DNA of 64,000 nt, taken from positions 58,193-122,192 of the forward strand of contig JAKFVU010000057.1 of NCBI GenBank assembly GCA_021732025.1, written 5' to 3'. The stretch is from Candidatus Obscuribacterales bacterium (GTDB lineage: Bacteria; Cyanobacteriota; Vampirovibrionia; Obscuribacterales; Obscuribacteraceae). The notes under the pieces are model-generated. The model had not been told where the DNA came from. It did no database searches and saw only the letters and a list, made by a program, of their open reading frames with translations. The position numbers were made by a program, and so were the translations under genes. Shown piece by piece: positions 46,127 through 54,552 of this stretch (within the stretch, counting starts at the first letter, position 1; every line of letters begins with the position of its first letter).

Positions 46127-47466
46127 AGCTTGCTCTTCTTTTTTTCGACTGCATTGATAATCTTGGGCTGCATACTCATAAAGAATTTGGGGAAATTCTC
46201 GGGCAGGTGGTTGAATATAGCAGCTATCTGAACACCACCCGATAAGTGACACACGAAGCTCGCCGTGCCGTATGTCAGAGCACCACTGTGCGCCCACTGC
46301 CCCGTCTTCCTATCAAAATTCCAGCCTTTGGCATAATATTTATTGTCTTTTTTCTTGCTGGTCTTTTTCTTGTCTTTTGTGTTAGTCGCTAAGTTTGGCG
46401 GCGCCAGCATTAGACTGATGGTGTCAGGATCTAAAAGGTGACAAGAGCTATTGCTGCCATCGCTTGCTGCAATAAACTTGACCAAATCTTCAGCTGTGGC
46501 GATCCATCCACCATGGGCGTCCATGGCTTCTTGCGAATAGCTGGCGCCGTAAGACGATGCCACTTGCTCAGGTTCAGCGGCATAGACAGACCAAGCTCTA
46601 GCACCGAGTCCTTGATCATCATAAAACACTTCTAGTGGAGACATTTCAATTTGACGGGTATGACCCAGTGACATTGAAGTGGCACCGGCCGGCACTAGAA
46701 CATTGTTCTTGACGTAAGTTTCGTAATCAACACCGCTTACCTTCTCAATTATGCGACCAAGCATGTTGTAGCCGAAGTTTGAATATTCATATTTGAGACC
46801 AGGATCGCGATCGAGTGGTTTGGTCAAGCGATAGCGCACAATAGCCTGAGGAGAGGCCGGTTGTGGCAAACTATACTTTTGCGCAGCAAGGCGCAAATAT
46901 TCAAATTGAGGGTCGCCGTTTTCATTAGAAAAACCGGAAGTATGCTCTAGCAAATGGCGCACTGTGACGGTCTCTAATTTAGGATCAAAGGCTTCACCAG
47001 CTGGCGGTCTGTAGTCTTTCAAGATATCTACAACTTTATCATTGACACTCAACTGGCCCTGTTGCACCAGAGTCATAATAGCGACTGCAGTGATTGGTTT
47101 AGAACTACTAGCGATGCGAAAAAGCGAATTGCACTTGGTTTCGACTTTGTGCTCTTTGTCAGCGAAACCGAAAGCTTTTGAGTAGACCACTTGGCCATTT
47201 TTACCTACTGCCACTTGGCCAGCGGTTATGCCATTGTCTTTCATGATCTTGAGGACAATGTCATCTAGGCCCTCTAAGCCATTTGAATTGGCTAACTTGT
47301 GACCGTCGTTCTTCAGACTATTGCTGCTATTGACTGGCAGCTTCTCTAGCGTCTTTTTCGGGGCTGCCAGAGCGGCTTGGGCTGCAGCAAAAATTGCAAC
47401 ACTGGCAAAAGTTGCGCAAAAAGTAGCGCCCAAAATATTGGTGACAAAGTTGCTCGGTCTGGTCAT
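46123..47466 (-). CDS. Exported serine hydrolase (beta-lactamase/class C-like family)
   Basis: A 447-residue penicillin-binding-protein-like enzyme. The signal peptide is ATFASVAIFAAAQAALA. Active-site marks are SxxK at Ser120-Lys123 (IASSSKPITAV), Tyr-Ser-Asn at 228-230 (YEYSNFGYN) and HSG at 393-395, the counterpart of KTG. This set is typical of PF00144 esterases, DD-peptidases and AmpC-like enzymes. HTSGF is also present. A Lys-rich loop (KDKKKTSKKKDNKYY) precedes the HSG motif. Substrate cannot be assigned; an antibiotic-resistance claim would go beyond the evidence. Last gene of the cax-mutM-hydrolase run (21-bp gap). Confidence 0.88.
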   Translation of the reverse strand: MTRPSNFVTNILGATFCATFASVAIFAAAQAALAAPKKTLEKLPVNSSNSLKNDGHKLANSNGLEGLDDIVLKIMKDNGITAGQVAVGKNGQVVYSKAFGFADKEHKVETKCNSLFRIASSSKPITAVAIMTLVQQGQLSVNDKVVDILKDYRPPAGEAFDPKLETVTVRHLLEHTSGFSNENGDPQFEYLRLAAQKYSLPQPASPQAIVRYRLTKPLDRDPGLKYEYSNFGYNMLGRIIEKVSGVDYETYVKNNVLVPAGATSMSLGHTRQIEMSPLEVFYDDQGLGARAWSVYAAEPEQVASSYGASYSQEAMDAHGGWIATAEDLVKFIAASDGSNSSCHLLDPDTISLMLAPPNLATNTKDKKKTSKKKDNKYYAKGWNFDRKTGQWAHSGALTYGTASFVCHLSGGVQIAAIFNHLPENFPKFFMSMQPKIINAVEKKKSKL

Positions 47467-47487
47467 TGTAATGGCTTCCTCTTTGGA

Positions 47488-48471
47488 TTACTTTTTGCTT
47501 TGCTTTCGAGTGGTAGAAACTGTTTTGGCAGATATCTGTTTTTTAGGCTGGCGCTTTAGGGGCTGGCACTGTATACAAAAATGACTAGAGCGTCCGTTCA
47601 ACTTAATTCTTTCAATCACAGTGGAGCACTGCCGACAGAGCTCACCCTCTCGACCATAAACCCAAGCCAAATTTTGGTAGTTGCCATTGACACCATTGCT
47701 ATCTGTGTAATCGCGCAAAGTAGAGCCACCAGATTCAATGGCACGACTAAGCACTGAGCGCACATTCTCCACCAGCCGAACTAGCTGTTCTTGGTTCACT
47801 TCACTAGCCGGGATTGTCGGATGTATTCCTGAGAGAAACAGCGATTCATCGGCATAGATGTTACCGACCCCAGCGAGAATATTCTGATCAAGCAAGGCGG
47901 TTTTCACCGCTTGAATTTTACCTTTAAAAGCATTAGCCAGATGAGCACTGGTCAATGATTCTAAAGGCTCGACTCCTAATTTTGCCAAACTAGGTATGAC
48001 TTCTTCGAAAGTCATTCCCTTAGGTTTCAGCCACAGCCGCCCAAAAACCCGCATATCTTCAAAGTGCAGTTCTCGTCCACTCGCCAGCATGATGCGCACC
48101 CGTAGGAAGCGCGGTTCTTGCTTATCAGAAGAGCCAGTTTGCACTTTGGTTTTTAACGGACTGACTTTTGGCGGATTGGTCTTCCCTCGGGATTTTAACT
48201 TAGTCTCTGTTTGAGAGTTACGCACTAAAAGTCTGCCCGACATACGCAGATGGCAAGCCAGGCCAGCACCGCGATCTAGCTCTATCAACAGATACTTGCC
48301 GCGGCGAATTACCTGGCCGAACTTATGGCCAGGAAGTCCGGCCACAAAATCTTCGACACTTGGATACGCGATCGAGGCATCTCGCAAAACCTCAACAGCA
48401 ACAATGGCATCGCCAGCCAGGGCTAATTGCAGGCCACGTCTTACGGTCTCTACTTCAGGTAGTTCAGGCAT
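47488..48471 (-). CDS. mutM: Formamidopyrimidine-DNA glycosylase
   Basis: Base-excision repair enzyme removing 8-oxoguanine and FaPy. The mature N-terminus PELPEVETVRRGL provides the catalytic Pro2 and Glu3, with Lys in GKYLLIEL. The helix-two-turn-helix around LDQNILAGVGNIYADESLF and the zinc finger CRQCSTVIERIKLNGRSSHFCIQCQ complete the fold. At 327 residues it is longer than usual (about 270-290). A basic insert (about residues 86-118, KSRGKTNPPKVSPLKTKV) lies between the GRL strand and the RVRIML strand. A Lys/Gln/Thr-rich tail extends past the finger. It is 27 bp downstream of cax. Confidence 0.95.
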   Translation of the reverse strand: MPELPEVETVRRGLQLALAGDAIVAVEVLRDASIAYPSVEDFVAGLPGHKFGQVIRRGKYLLIELDRGAGLACHLRMSGRLLVRNSQTETKLKSRGKTNPPKVSPLKTKVQTGSSDKQEPRFLRVRIMLASGRELHFEDMRVFGRLWLKPKGMTFEEVIPSLAKLGVEPLESLTSAHLANAFKGKIQAVKTALLDQNILAGVGNIYADESLFLSGIHPTIPASEVNQEQLVRLVENVRSVLSRAIESGGSTLRDYTDSNGVNGNYQNLAWVYGREGELCRQCSTVIERIKLNGRSSHFCIQCQPLKRQPKKQISAKTVSTTRKQSKK

Positions 48472-48498
48472 TCATTATTTCCGAGGAATTATCAGGGC

Positions 48499-49575
48499 CT
48501 AGCCTGGAGCGAAGAAGAAAGCGGCGCCCAAGATGGCATAGACTGCCAAAAGTTGCACACCTTCAAGCCAATTGCATTCGCCATCTGTGGCCACAAACGA
48601 AAGAATAATGACTGATACCACAATCGATAAAATTTCGATTTCAGAAAAACAGAGATCCATTGGTTTGCCGATAGCATGGCCGGTAAAAACAATCACGGGA
48701 GCCACAAATAAGGCAATTTGCGCCCCTGACCCCAGGGCAATATTAATAGCCAAATCCATCTTATTCTTGGCGGCCATGAGAATTGCTGTACTGTGTTCTG
48801 CTGCGTTACCTACAATTGCGACCAAAATTACACCAATAAATATGTGGCTCAAACCAAGGGTGACAGCGGCTTCTTCCACTGCATGCACCAGATATTCGCT
48901 AAGAATTGCCACGCCCACAGTCGATGCCAATAGAACCATAACTGCACCACGCACACTCCAACCACCGACACCAAGGTCTTCGCCTTTGTCATCGTCAGAA
49001 GCTTGATAGAGTTGTTTGTGAGTCTTGAGAGCAAAAACCAGGCTCAGTAAATAGGTAACGAACTGCACACCGGCAATCCAGAGAGCTAAGTTGTAGTCGC
49101 CATGACCAACATGGTGCTTGTTTGCAAGCTGACATACAGCTGGAACAGTCAAGCTAATGGCAGCCAAGGCTAACAAAGTAGCAGAGGTCGAAGCAGCGGT
49201 GCGGTTGAAATACTGAGTGCGATATTTCACTCCACCAGCTAGAATGGCTCCGCCTAATACTAGTAAAACGTTGCCTATAATCGAGCCTGTGATAGAGGCC
49301 TCGACCACGTCGATGAGACCAGCTCGCAAGGCCGAGATAGCAATAATCAATTCGCAGGCATTACCAAAAGTGGCATTAAGTAGAGCGCCAGCTCCAGAAC
49401 CAACTTTGTCAGCCAACACCTCTGTCGCCTTTCCCATAATGCCGGCTAAAGGCACAATACCGAGACAGGCAGTGAAGAAAATGATATGAGCCGGCCAGTG
49501 CAGGTAGGCACCAATAATCGGCAATGGGATAAAAACTAGGAAAATATTGAGAATGTTCTCAAAGGACAATTTCAT
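48499..49575 (-). CDS. cax: Calcium/proton antiporter
   Basis: A 358-residue inner-membrane exchanger of the CaCA/CAX family with about 11 helices in two inverted halves. The alpha-repeat motifs are NATFGNACELIIAISALRAG and AIVGNAAEHSTAILMA; the Glu in each binds the cation. An acidic cytosolic loop (DDDKGEDLG) separates the halves. It exports calcium in exchange for protons. It leads a minus-strand run with mutM and the serine hydrolase; the grouping has no obvious metabolic logic. The upstream 290-bp gap is shared with the divergent gdhA. Confidence 0.93.
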   Translation of the reverse strand: MKLSFENILNIFLVFIPLPIIGAYLHWPAHIIFFTACLGIVPLAGIMGKATEVLADKVGSGAGALLNATFGNACELIIAISALRAGLIDVVEASITGSIIGNVLLVLGGAILAGGVKYRTQYFNRTAASTSATLLALAAISLTVPAVCQLANKHHVGHGDYNLALWIAGVQFVTYLLSLVFALKTHKQLYQASDDDKGEDLGVGGWSVRGAVMVLLASTVGVAILSEYLVHAVEEAAVTLGLSHIFIGVILVAIVGNAAEHSTAILMAAKNKMDLAINIALGSGAQIALFVAPVIVFTGHAIGKPMDLCFSEIEILSIVVSVIILSFVATDGECNWLEGVQLLAVYAILGAAFFFAPG

Positions 49576-49790
49576 CGATTATTTTACCGGCACCATATTT
49601 AATACCAAAACAGACAAAGTTTCTTTAGCGACGTCAGCCTTGTCTCAGTCTTACCCGAAATTACTCTAACTACACCAAGCTTATCGTGAATACACTATAG
49701 GAATGATGGCCTCGTTTAAAGGCAAGTGTCCAAATAATTTTGCCAGCAATTGGTACTGAGAAAAAATTAAGTGGTCCTGTACCCCCCAAA

Positions 49791-49811
49791 TTGACCATAT
49801 CGTTTCGATAT
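49791..49811 (+). promoter_or_regulatory. TTGACC box with adjoining inverted repeat upstream of gdhA
   Basis: TTGACC (49791-49796) is followed at once by ATATCG-TTT-CGATAT (49797-49811). No convincing -10 occurs at 16-18 bp, so this may be an activator or repressor site rather than a standard promoter. It lies 58 bp before the ATG. Confidence 0.35.
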
Positions 49812-49868
49812 CGGAGTTAACATATTGCAACGACAGTAAAGGTCAAACACTTTTAGGGGGTAGTTGTG

Positions 49869-51152
49869 ATGGTAGCGGTCAAGTCGGCCAAAGTTCCGAC
49901 AATGGAATGCGAAACCGAACACTTTTTGATGGCCCAGCGACAACTCGACGAAATTGCCGAGGAAATGGGGCTAGATAGAGAACTACACGAACGCCTGCGT
50001 TACCCTAAAAGAGCGCTAATCGTCACCGTGCCAGTGCGCATGGATGATGGTTCAGTCAAGTCATTCACGGGCTACCGCGTTCACCATGACGTCACCCTTG
50101 GACCAGCCAAAGGCGGCATTCGCTTCCATCCAGAGGTAAACCTGGGCGAAGTATCTTGCTTAGCCATGCTCATGACCTGGAAATGCGCCCTCATGGGCCT
50201 TCCTTACGGTGGAGCGAAGGGCGGCATCCGCTGCGAGCCATGGAAACTCTCCATCGGAGAAAACGAGCGCCTAACCAGACGCTACACCTCTGAAATCATC
50301 ACCTTGCTTGGACCAGACAAAGACATCCCTGCTCCTGACATGTACACAAACGAGCAGACCATGGCCTGGATCATGGATACCTATAGCATTAACGTCGGCC
50401 ACACTGTGCCTTCAGTTGTGACAGGCAAGCCAGTATCAATCGGCGGCTCTTATGGACGCACAGAAGCCACTGGTCGTGGAGTTGCCTACTGCGCCCGCCG
50501 GGCAGTTAGTCACTACGGTCTCAAAGGCGAAGCGCCAACTGTAGTAGTTCAAGGTTTCGGCAACGTCGGCTCTATTGCCGCCAAGCTGTTGCACCAAGCT
50601 GGCTACAAAATCGTCGGTGTGTCCGACGTACATGGCGGTATCTACAACCCTAAAGGTATCGACATTCCTCGTTTATTTGCCTATCTCTCAGAAATGGGCA
50701 AGGTAGAAGGCTTCACCGGCTCAACACCAATAAACAATAAAGACCTGCTTGAACTACCTTGCGACTTACTTATTCCAGCAGCCCTGGGCGGCCAAATCAC
50801 TGAAGAAAATGCCAACAAGCTCAACTGCAAAATTGTTGTTGAAGGCGCCAATGGCCCAACCACTCCTGAAGCCGACTTGATGCTTCACGAGCGCGGCATC
50901 ATTGTCATCCCTGACATTCTTGCCAACGCTGGCGGCGTCACCGTCAGCTACTTTGAATGGGTCCAAGGCATGATGCACTTGTTCTGGAGCGAAGACGAAG
51001 TCAACCAGCGCCTAGAGCAAATCATGGGTCGCGCTTGCGATCAAGTTTTGGAGCTAGCAACAAAGAGCAAACTAAGCGTGAGAATGGCAGCTCTGCGCAT
51101 TGGTGTTTCTCGCATCGCCGAAGCCAAGCGTTTACGCGGTCTCTATCCGTAA
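49869..51152 (+). CDS. gdhA: Glutamate dehydrogenase
   Basis: A 427-residue Glu/Leu/Phe/Val dehydrogenase interconverting glutamate and 2-oxoglutarate plus ammonium. Substrate-domain motifs are GPAKGGIRFHPEV and MGLPYGGAKGGIR, with the catalytic Lys in the latter. PAPDMYTNEQTMAWI and the nucleotide motif GFGNVGSIAA in VVQGFGNVGS are also present. ATG 49869 is preferred to the adjoining GTG 49866 because AGGGGG lies 8 nt upstream. It gives a second ammonium-glutamate route besides gltB. The gene is monocistronic, with a strong terminator 22 bp after the stop. Cofactor preference is not resolved. Confidence 0.95.
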   Translation: MVAVKSAKVPTMECETEHFLMAQRQLDEIAEEMGLDRELHERLRYPKRALIVTVPVRMDDGSVKSFTGYRVHHDVTLGPAKGGIRFHPEVNLGEVSCLAMLMTWKCALMGLPYGGAKGGIRCEPWKLSIGENERLTRRYTSEIITLLGPDKDIPAPDMYTNEQTMAWIMDTYSINVGHTVPSVVTGKPVSIGGSYGRTEATGRGVAYCARRAVSHYGLKGEAPTVVVQGFGNVGSIAAKLLHQAGYKIVGVSDVHGGIYNPKGIDIPRLFAYLSEMGKVEGFTGSTPINNKDLLELPCDLLIPAALGGQITEENANKLNCKIVVEGANGPTTPEADLMLHERGIIVIPDILANAGGVTVSYFEWVQGMMHLFWSEDEVNQRLEQIMGRACDQVLELATKSKLSVRMAALRIGVSRIAEAKRLRGLYP

Positions 51153-51174
51153 AACGAAACTTAGCGACTGATAA

Positions 51175-51213
51175 AGGCACTGGTCATAATAAGGCCAGTG
51201 CCTCTTTTTTTAT
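51175..51213 (+). terminator. Rho-independent terminator after gdhA
   Basis: AGGCACTGG (51175-51183) pairs perfectly with CCAGTGCCT (51195-51203), followed by CTTTTTTTATT. Confidence 0.9.
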
Positions 51214-51271
51214 TGTTTTCTGATTTACCAAGTCTAATATGTGGCACAGATAAGATAAGAGGCCTATCGAT

Positions 51272-52930
51272 TTGGCCGTTAATAAGTCTATTGGTAATCA
51301 CATGTTCTCATCGCGTTCGCAAGCCGGGAAACAAAATACTCCAGCACCGCGAAATTTTCGCCTGCCGAAGCAATCGGTTGTACCTAACTACACCGATATT
51401 CAGTTTTTGGCCCAAGAAGCAAACAAGCAAGCGGGCCGCCAAGTTGAATTACCATTTTCAGTAACGGAAGGCTCTCAAGAGTTTGTTGTCACGGTGAAGG
51501 TCGACCAGGGAATCTCGATGGATCCCATTTGGACCTTGACCGCAGTAACCTCCCAAGGGCACCAACAAATATTTCAGCATCCCGAACCAGACTTGAGTAT
51601 GGTGACAAACCTAGTCATGAGTGGCTGCGGCTGCGATCTCTTCGCCGACAATCTGGCCACAGAACAAATGATGGGCCGCGATACGCTCTCAAACCTCAAT
51701 CCCATCGGCACTCAATCGACAGAAGTGCCGGCGGTTCCCAGCCATCAAAGTCATTCACAAGAAAATGCTGTCGTTTTTGACGCGCCAAAACCTGGGGTGA
51801 AGGCCACTCTAGAAGGTGACCTGACAAAAATGCAGGCACCCAACCTGCTGCAATCGTTGGCCATGGCAAAAATGACAGGGCGATTAGACGTCAAGGACAA
51901 ACAAGAATCTTGCCGTGTTTACTTTATCGATGGCACAGCAGTGCACGCCGAGATGAAAGAAGCTGTTGGCGACACTGCACTAATCGAGTTAGTGACTTGG
52001 ACAGCCGGCGAATTTAGATTCTGGCCGGACGAAAAAAGCGCTCAAACCACAGTGAAAAGAAGACTAGACGCCATGCTCATGGAAGGTGTCTCGCTTTTAG
52101 ACCAGAGTCAATATCTTGATTCAGCCGGTCTCAAGCTTGAATCTTGTTTGGTTAAACGTAATGCCATTATTTCAGAGCAGGAATTCACTGCTCGGCTGCA
52201 AAAAGGTGCACCAATAGCCCTTCAACCACAAATAGATTTCTATGAACTGATCGACAACCACAGTCAGTTTTTCGATATCTTGGCCAAAAGGCCAATGCGC
52301 AAGCCAGAGTACGTGCCAATTCTCTTCAATTTGATCAGTTGTGGCCTCGTACAAGTAACCGATCAACAGGCTCGTTCCGCCGGTCGCGGCCTAGGCATCG
52401 ACGAAGGCACACTGCAAAGTGTGAACAAGGCCCTAATTCGGCAAGAAACCGATATTCTTACCTATCCTGCTTTTCTCTACTTCTTACAGCAAGAATATCT
52501 ACGCTATGAGTATTTCAACTTCCCTTTCTCTCTTGTTGTCTTTAGTCTTGGCCATAGAAAAGGTGGGGCAACTGGGCCGGTTGAAGCATTGCAGACCTTA
52601 GCAGTGAAAAGAGCCATGCAGAGAATTAGCCTGGTCAAAAGACCAATTGATATGCTCGGCCATTACGAGACCTTTGACTTCGGCTTGATTTTGCCCAACT
52701 CGAACGCCAAGGCAGCAGGCGCTCTGGCTCACCGTATCGTGGACGTTTTGAGAGAAGCACCACTAACAGCAGACATGGATCCCAAAGGCATGGTGTTTGC
52801 TTTTGGAGTAGCAGGTGTTCCAGAAGACAGCCAAGAACTAGACAAACTATTGAGTGCAGCCAAGGGCGCCCGCGATATGTCTAAATCGACACAGCGAATT
52901 GTTTTAGCCCGTGACGTTTCGAATAGTTAG
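51272..52930 (+). CDS. DUF4388 (PATAN) protein with degenerate GGDEF domain
   Basis: A 552-residue cytosolic protein. The N-terminal 150 residues are of unknown fold, with a CGC motif near 119-121. A DUF4388/PATAN domain, as in cyanobacterial PatA, covers about 178-275 (LEGDLTKMQAPNLLQSLAMAKM, then GRLDV, VYFIDGTAVHAE, WTAGEFRFWP). The C-terminus (about 430-545) follows a GGDEF-domain pattern (FPFSLVVFSLG, then RIVDVLREA, then VFAFGVAGVPEDSQELDKLLSAAKGARD). The signature is replaced by GHYETFDFGLILP, so no cyclase activity is expected; it may bind a nucleotide or partner. The start is uncertain between TTG 51272 (AAGAGG upstream) and ATG 51302. Confidence 0.75.
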   Translation: MAVNKSIGNHMFSSRSQAGKQNTPAPRNFRLPKQSVVPNYTDIQFLAQEANKQAGRQVELPFSVTEGSQEFVVTVKVDQGISMDPIWTLTAVTSQGHQQIFQHPEPDLSMVTNLVMSGCGCDLFADNLATEQMMGRDTLSNLNPIGTQSTEVPAVPSHQSHSQENAVVFDAPKPGVKATLEGDLTKMQAPNLLQSLAMAKMTGRLDVKDKQESCRVYFIDGTAVHAEMKEAVGDTALIELVTWTAGEFRFWPDEKSAQTTVKRRLDAMLMEGVSLLDQSQYLDSAGLKLESCLVKRNAIISEQEFTARLQKGAPIALQPQIDFYELIDNHSQFFDILAKRPMRKPEYVPILFNLISCGLVQVTDQQARSAGRGLGIDEGTLQSVNKALIRQETDILTYPAFLYFLQQEYLRYEYFNFPFSLVVFSLGHRKGGATGPVEALQTLAVKRAMQRISLVKRPIDMLGHYETFDFGLILPNSNAKAAGALAHRIVDVLREAPLTADMDPKGMVFAFGVAGVPEDSQELDKLLSAAKGARDMSKSTQRIVLARDVSNS

Positions 52931-52983
52931 CAACATCTTTCTATCAATAGTTTTCGAAATAGATTAGATCTGAGTAAAAGCGC

Positions 52984-53011
52984 TTGACATCAACTTAGCG
53001 TTCGCTAATAT
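52984..53011 (+). promoter_or_regulatory. Consensus promoter with palindromic operator in the spacer
   Basis: A perfect -35 TTGACA (52984-52989), 16-bp spacer and TAATAT -10 (53006-53011). The inverted repeat TTAGCG-TT-CGCTAA (52995-53008) fills the spacer and overlaps the -10, a layout for repression. It drives the unknown protein and macro-domain gene pair. Confidence 0.6.
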
Positions 53012-53079
53012 AGAGTTCTCGCTCGTCTTTAGCGGGTCTTTCTTTTCTAAATCAGTAAACAAAACAAACAGGTGGCTGC

Positions 53080-53982
53080 ATGCGGCACTTCGGTGATTCC
53101 GCACAACCTAATAACAATGGCTCGGCAAGTGAACAGCTTGCAGCTGTGTCGAAGAGTGAGTCAGGAGCGAATCTGGCGCGATTCATTCACGATCAGTTTA
53201 GTCCAGCCAATCGTTATGACATGCCATCTTCACCACAAAGCTTAGCTGCTACTTTACCAACCCTATCATTTAGACCAGAGAGCAACCGCGAGTCTGGACT
53301 CGAGCCAGAAGGCAGATCTACTCAGAATTTCAGCACTATCCTCGAACAGAGGCAAGAACAAAGAGCTGTACAAATACCAGCTCAATGGTCATCTGCTGAA
53401 AGTCACAAATCGATTGAGATCAAAAACCTCGGCAATCTCTTTAGCCCAGCTCCCGAAAAAACAAACAATGCAGCCTCTGGTGTAGAAGATTTTCGCAGCC
53501 CTTTTAAGAGCATGGGCCAACTTTCGCTAGCAAGCGACAAGACGAAAGTCGCGACAGTAGCTGATCTTGATGCCCCGTTTGAAGCTGCCAATTGTTACCA
53601 GACCATTCAAATAAACCCACAAGAAGGATCAACAAAAACGATCACCACGTTAAGCGATCTCTCTTCTTCAAGAATACACATCAAGTCTGCCGACAGTTCA
53701 TCGATCACCTACACAGATCGGCTTGGAAGGCCAATTAGCGAAAGTCGCTTTGACGCCAGCGGAAAGCTAATAAGCGAAACCACCGCACAATTTGACAATA
53801 CTTCTAATGCTGCTATTCCCACAAGAAAAATTGTACGAACCGCAAGTGAAACAACAGAAATTAGTTTAGACAGTAAGGGTATGATTCTTACCAAGACAAC
53901 ACTGCCTACAACAGATGTATCGGGTCAGTCTAATTTTTCCAAGGCTGCCTCGCCTTCTTACTCACACCTAAGCAATGCCTGA
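53080..53982 (+). CDS. Hypothetical protein, first gene of a macro-domain operon
   Basis: Not recognised. 300 residues, Ser/Asn/Gln/Pro-rich and without signal peptide or membrane helix, so probably cytosolic and largely disordered to about residue 165. A later stretch (SITYTDRLGRPISESRFDASGKLISE, about 208-235) resembles a single YD/RHS-type beta repeat. ATG 53080 has AGGTGG 4 nt upstream. The start codon of the macro-domain gene lies inside its last codons (8-bp overlap), so the two are co-translated and probably act together. Whether it is a target, partner or regulator of ADP-ribose chemistry is open. Confidence 0.6.
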   Translation: MRHFGDSAQPNNNGSASEQLAAVSKSESGANLARFIHDQFSPANRYDMPSSPQSLAATLPTLSFRPESNRESGLEPEGRSTQNFSTILEQRQEQRAVQIPAQWSSAESHKSIEIKNLGNLFSPAPEKTNNAASGVEDFRSPFKSMGQLSLASDKTKVATVADLDAPFEAANCYQTIQINPQEGSTKTITTLSDLSSSRIHIKSADSSSITYTDRLGRPISESRFDASGKLISETTAQFDNTSNAAIPTRKIVRTASETTEISLDSKGMILTKTTLPTTDVSGQSNFSKAASPSYSHLSNA

Positions 53983-54535
53983 AGCTTGCCACAAACTATT
54001 CAATGGAACTACGATCTCGCTACACCAAGGCGACATCACCAGAGAAAATGTTGACGCCATTGTCAATGCAGCCAATTCATCTTTGATGGGTGGAGGTGGA
54101 GTGGATGGTGCCATTCATCGCGCGGCGGGTCCAGCAGTTTTAGAAGAATGCAAACAGATTAGAGCGGTTCAAGGGCAATGCGCGCCTGGTGATGCTGTCA
54201 TTACGGGTGGTGGCAAGCTGAAAGCGCAATACATCATTCACACAGTCGGACCTATCTGGCGCAGTGGCAACACCAATGAAAAGCAAACACTCAGTAATGC
54301 TTACCAAAACTCATTACAGCTTGCAATTGATAATGAGATCAGCACCATTGCTTTTCCTTCGATAAGTACCGGTGCCTATGGCTACCCCGTGGCTGAGGCA
54401 GCCCAAGTTGCTATTGCCGCAGTAAAGAGTGTGGTTGAGCAAATGGATGAAAGTGGGCACCTGAAACAAGTACGTTTCGTACTGTTCGACAGTTTTACTT
54501 TCGAGGCTTATAAGCAAGCGTTGCTTGACAGCTAA
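53975..54535 (+). CDS. Macro-domain protein, O-acetyl-ADP-ribose deacetylase type
   Basis: A 186-residue single macro domain of the MacroD/YmdB class. The diagnostic motifs are GDITRENVDAIVNAANSSLMGGGGVDGAIHRAAG (ligand loop 1), CAPGDAVITGGGKL, IIHTVGP and FPSISTGAYGYP (loop 2). The Asn of NAANS and the Asp of GGVDGAIH, used for hydrolysis in MacroD-type enzymes, are present. Expected activity is removal of O-acetyl from ADP-ribose or of mono-ADP-ribose from proteins. It is coupled by an 8-bp overlap to the unknown gene upstream under an operator-type promoter. No ADP-ribosyltransferase or sirtuin is nearby. Confidence 0.92.
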   Translation: MPEACHKLFNGTTISLHQGDITRENVDAIVNAANSSLMGGGGVDGAIHRAAGPAVLEECKQIRAVQGQCAPGDAVITGGGKLKAQYIIHTVGPIWRSGNTNEKQTLSNAYQNSLQLAIDNEISTIAFPSISTGAYGYPVAEAAQVAIAAVKSVVEQMDESGHLKQVRFVLFDSFTFEAYKQALLDS

Positions 54536-54552
54536 TAGTTCTGATTGTCTAA

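Noticed and set aside
46123..47466. Calling the serine hydrolase a beta-lactamase resistance gene
   Set aside because: SxxK, YSN and HSG are shared by esterases and DD-peptidases of the same fold; nothing specific to beta-lactam hydrolysis is visible.
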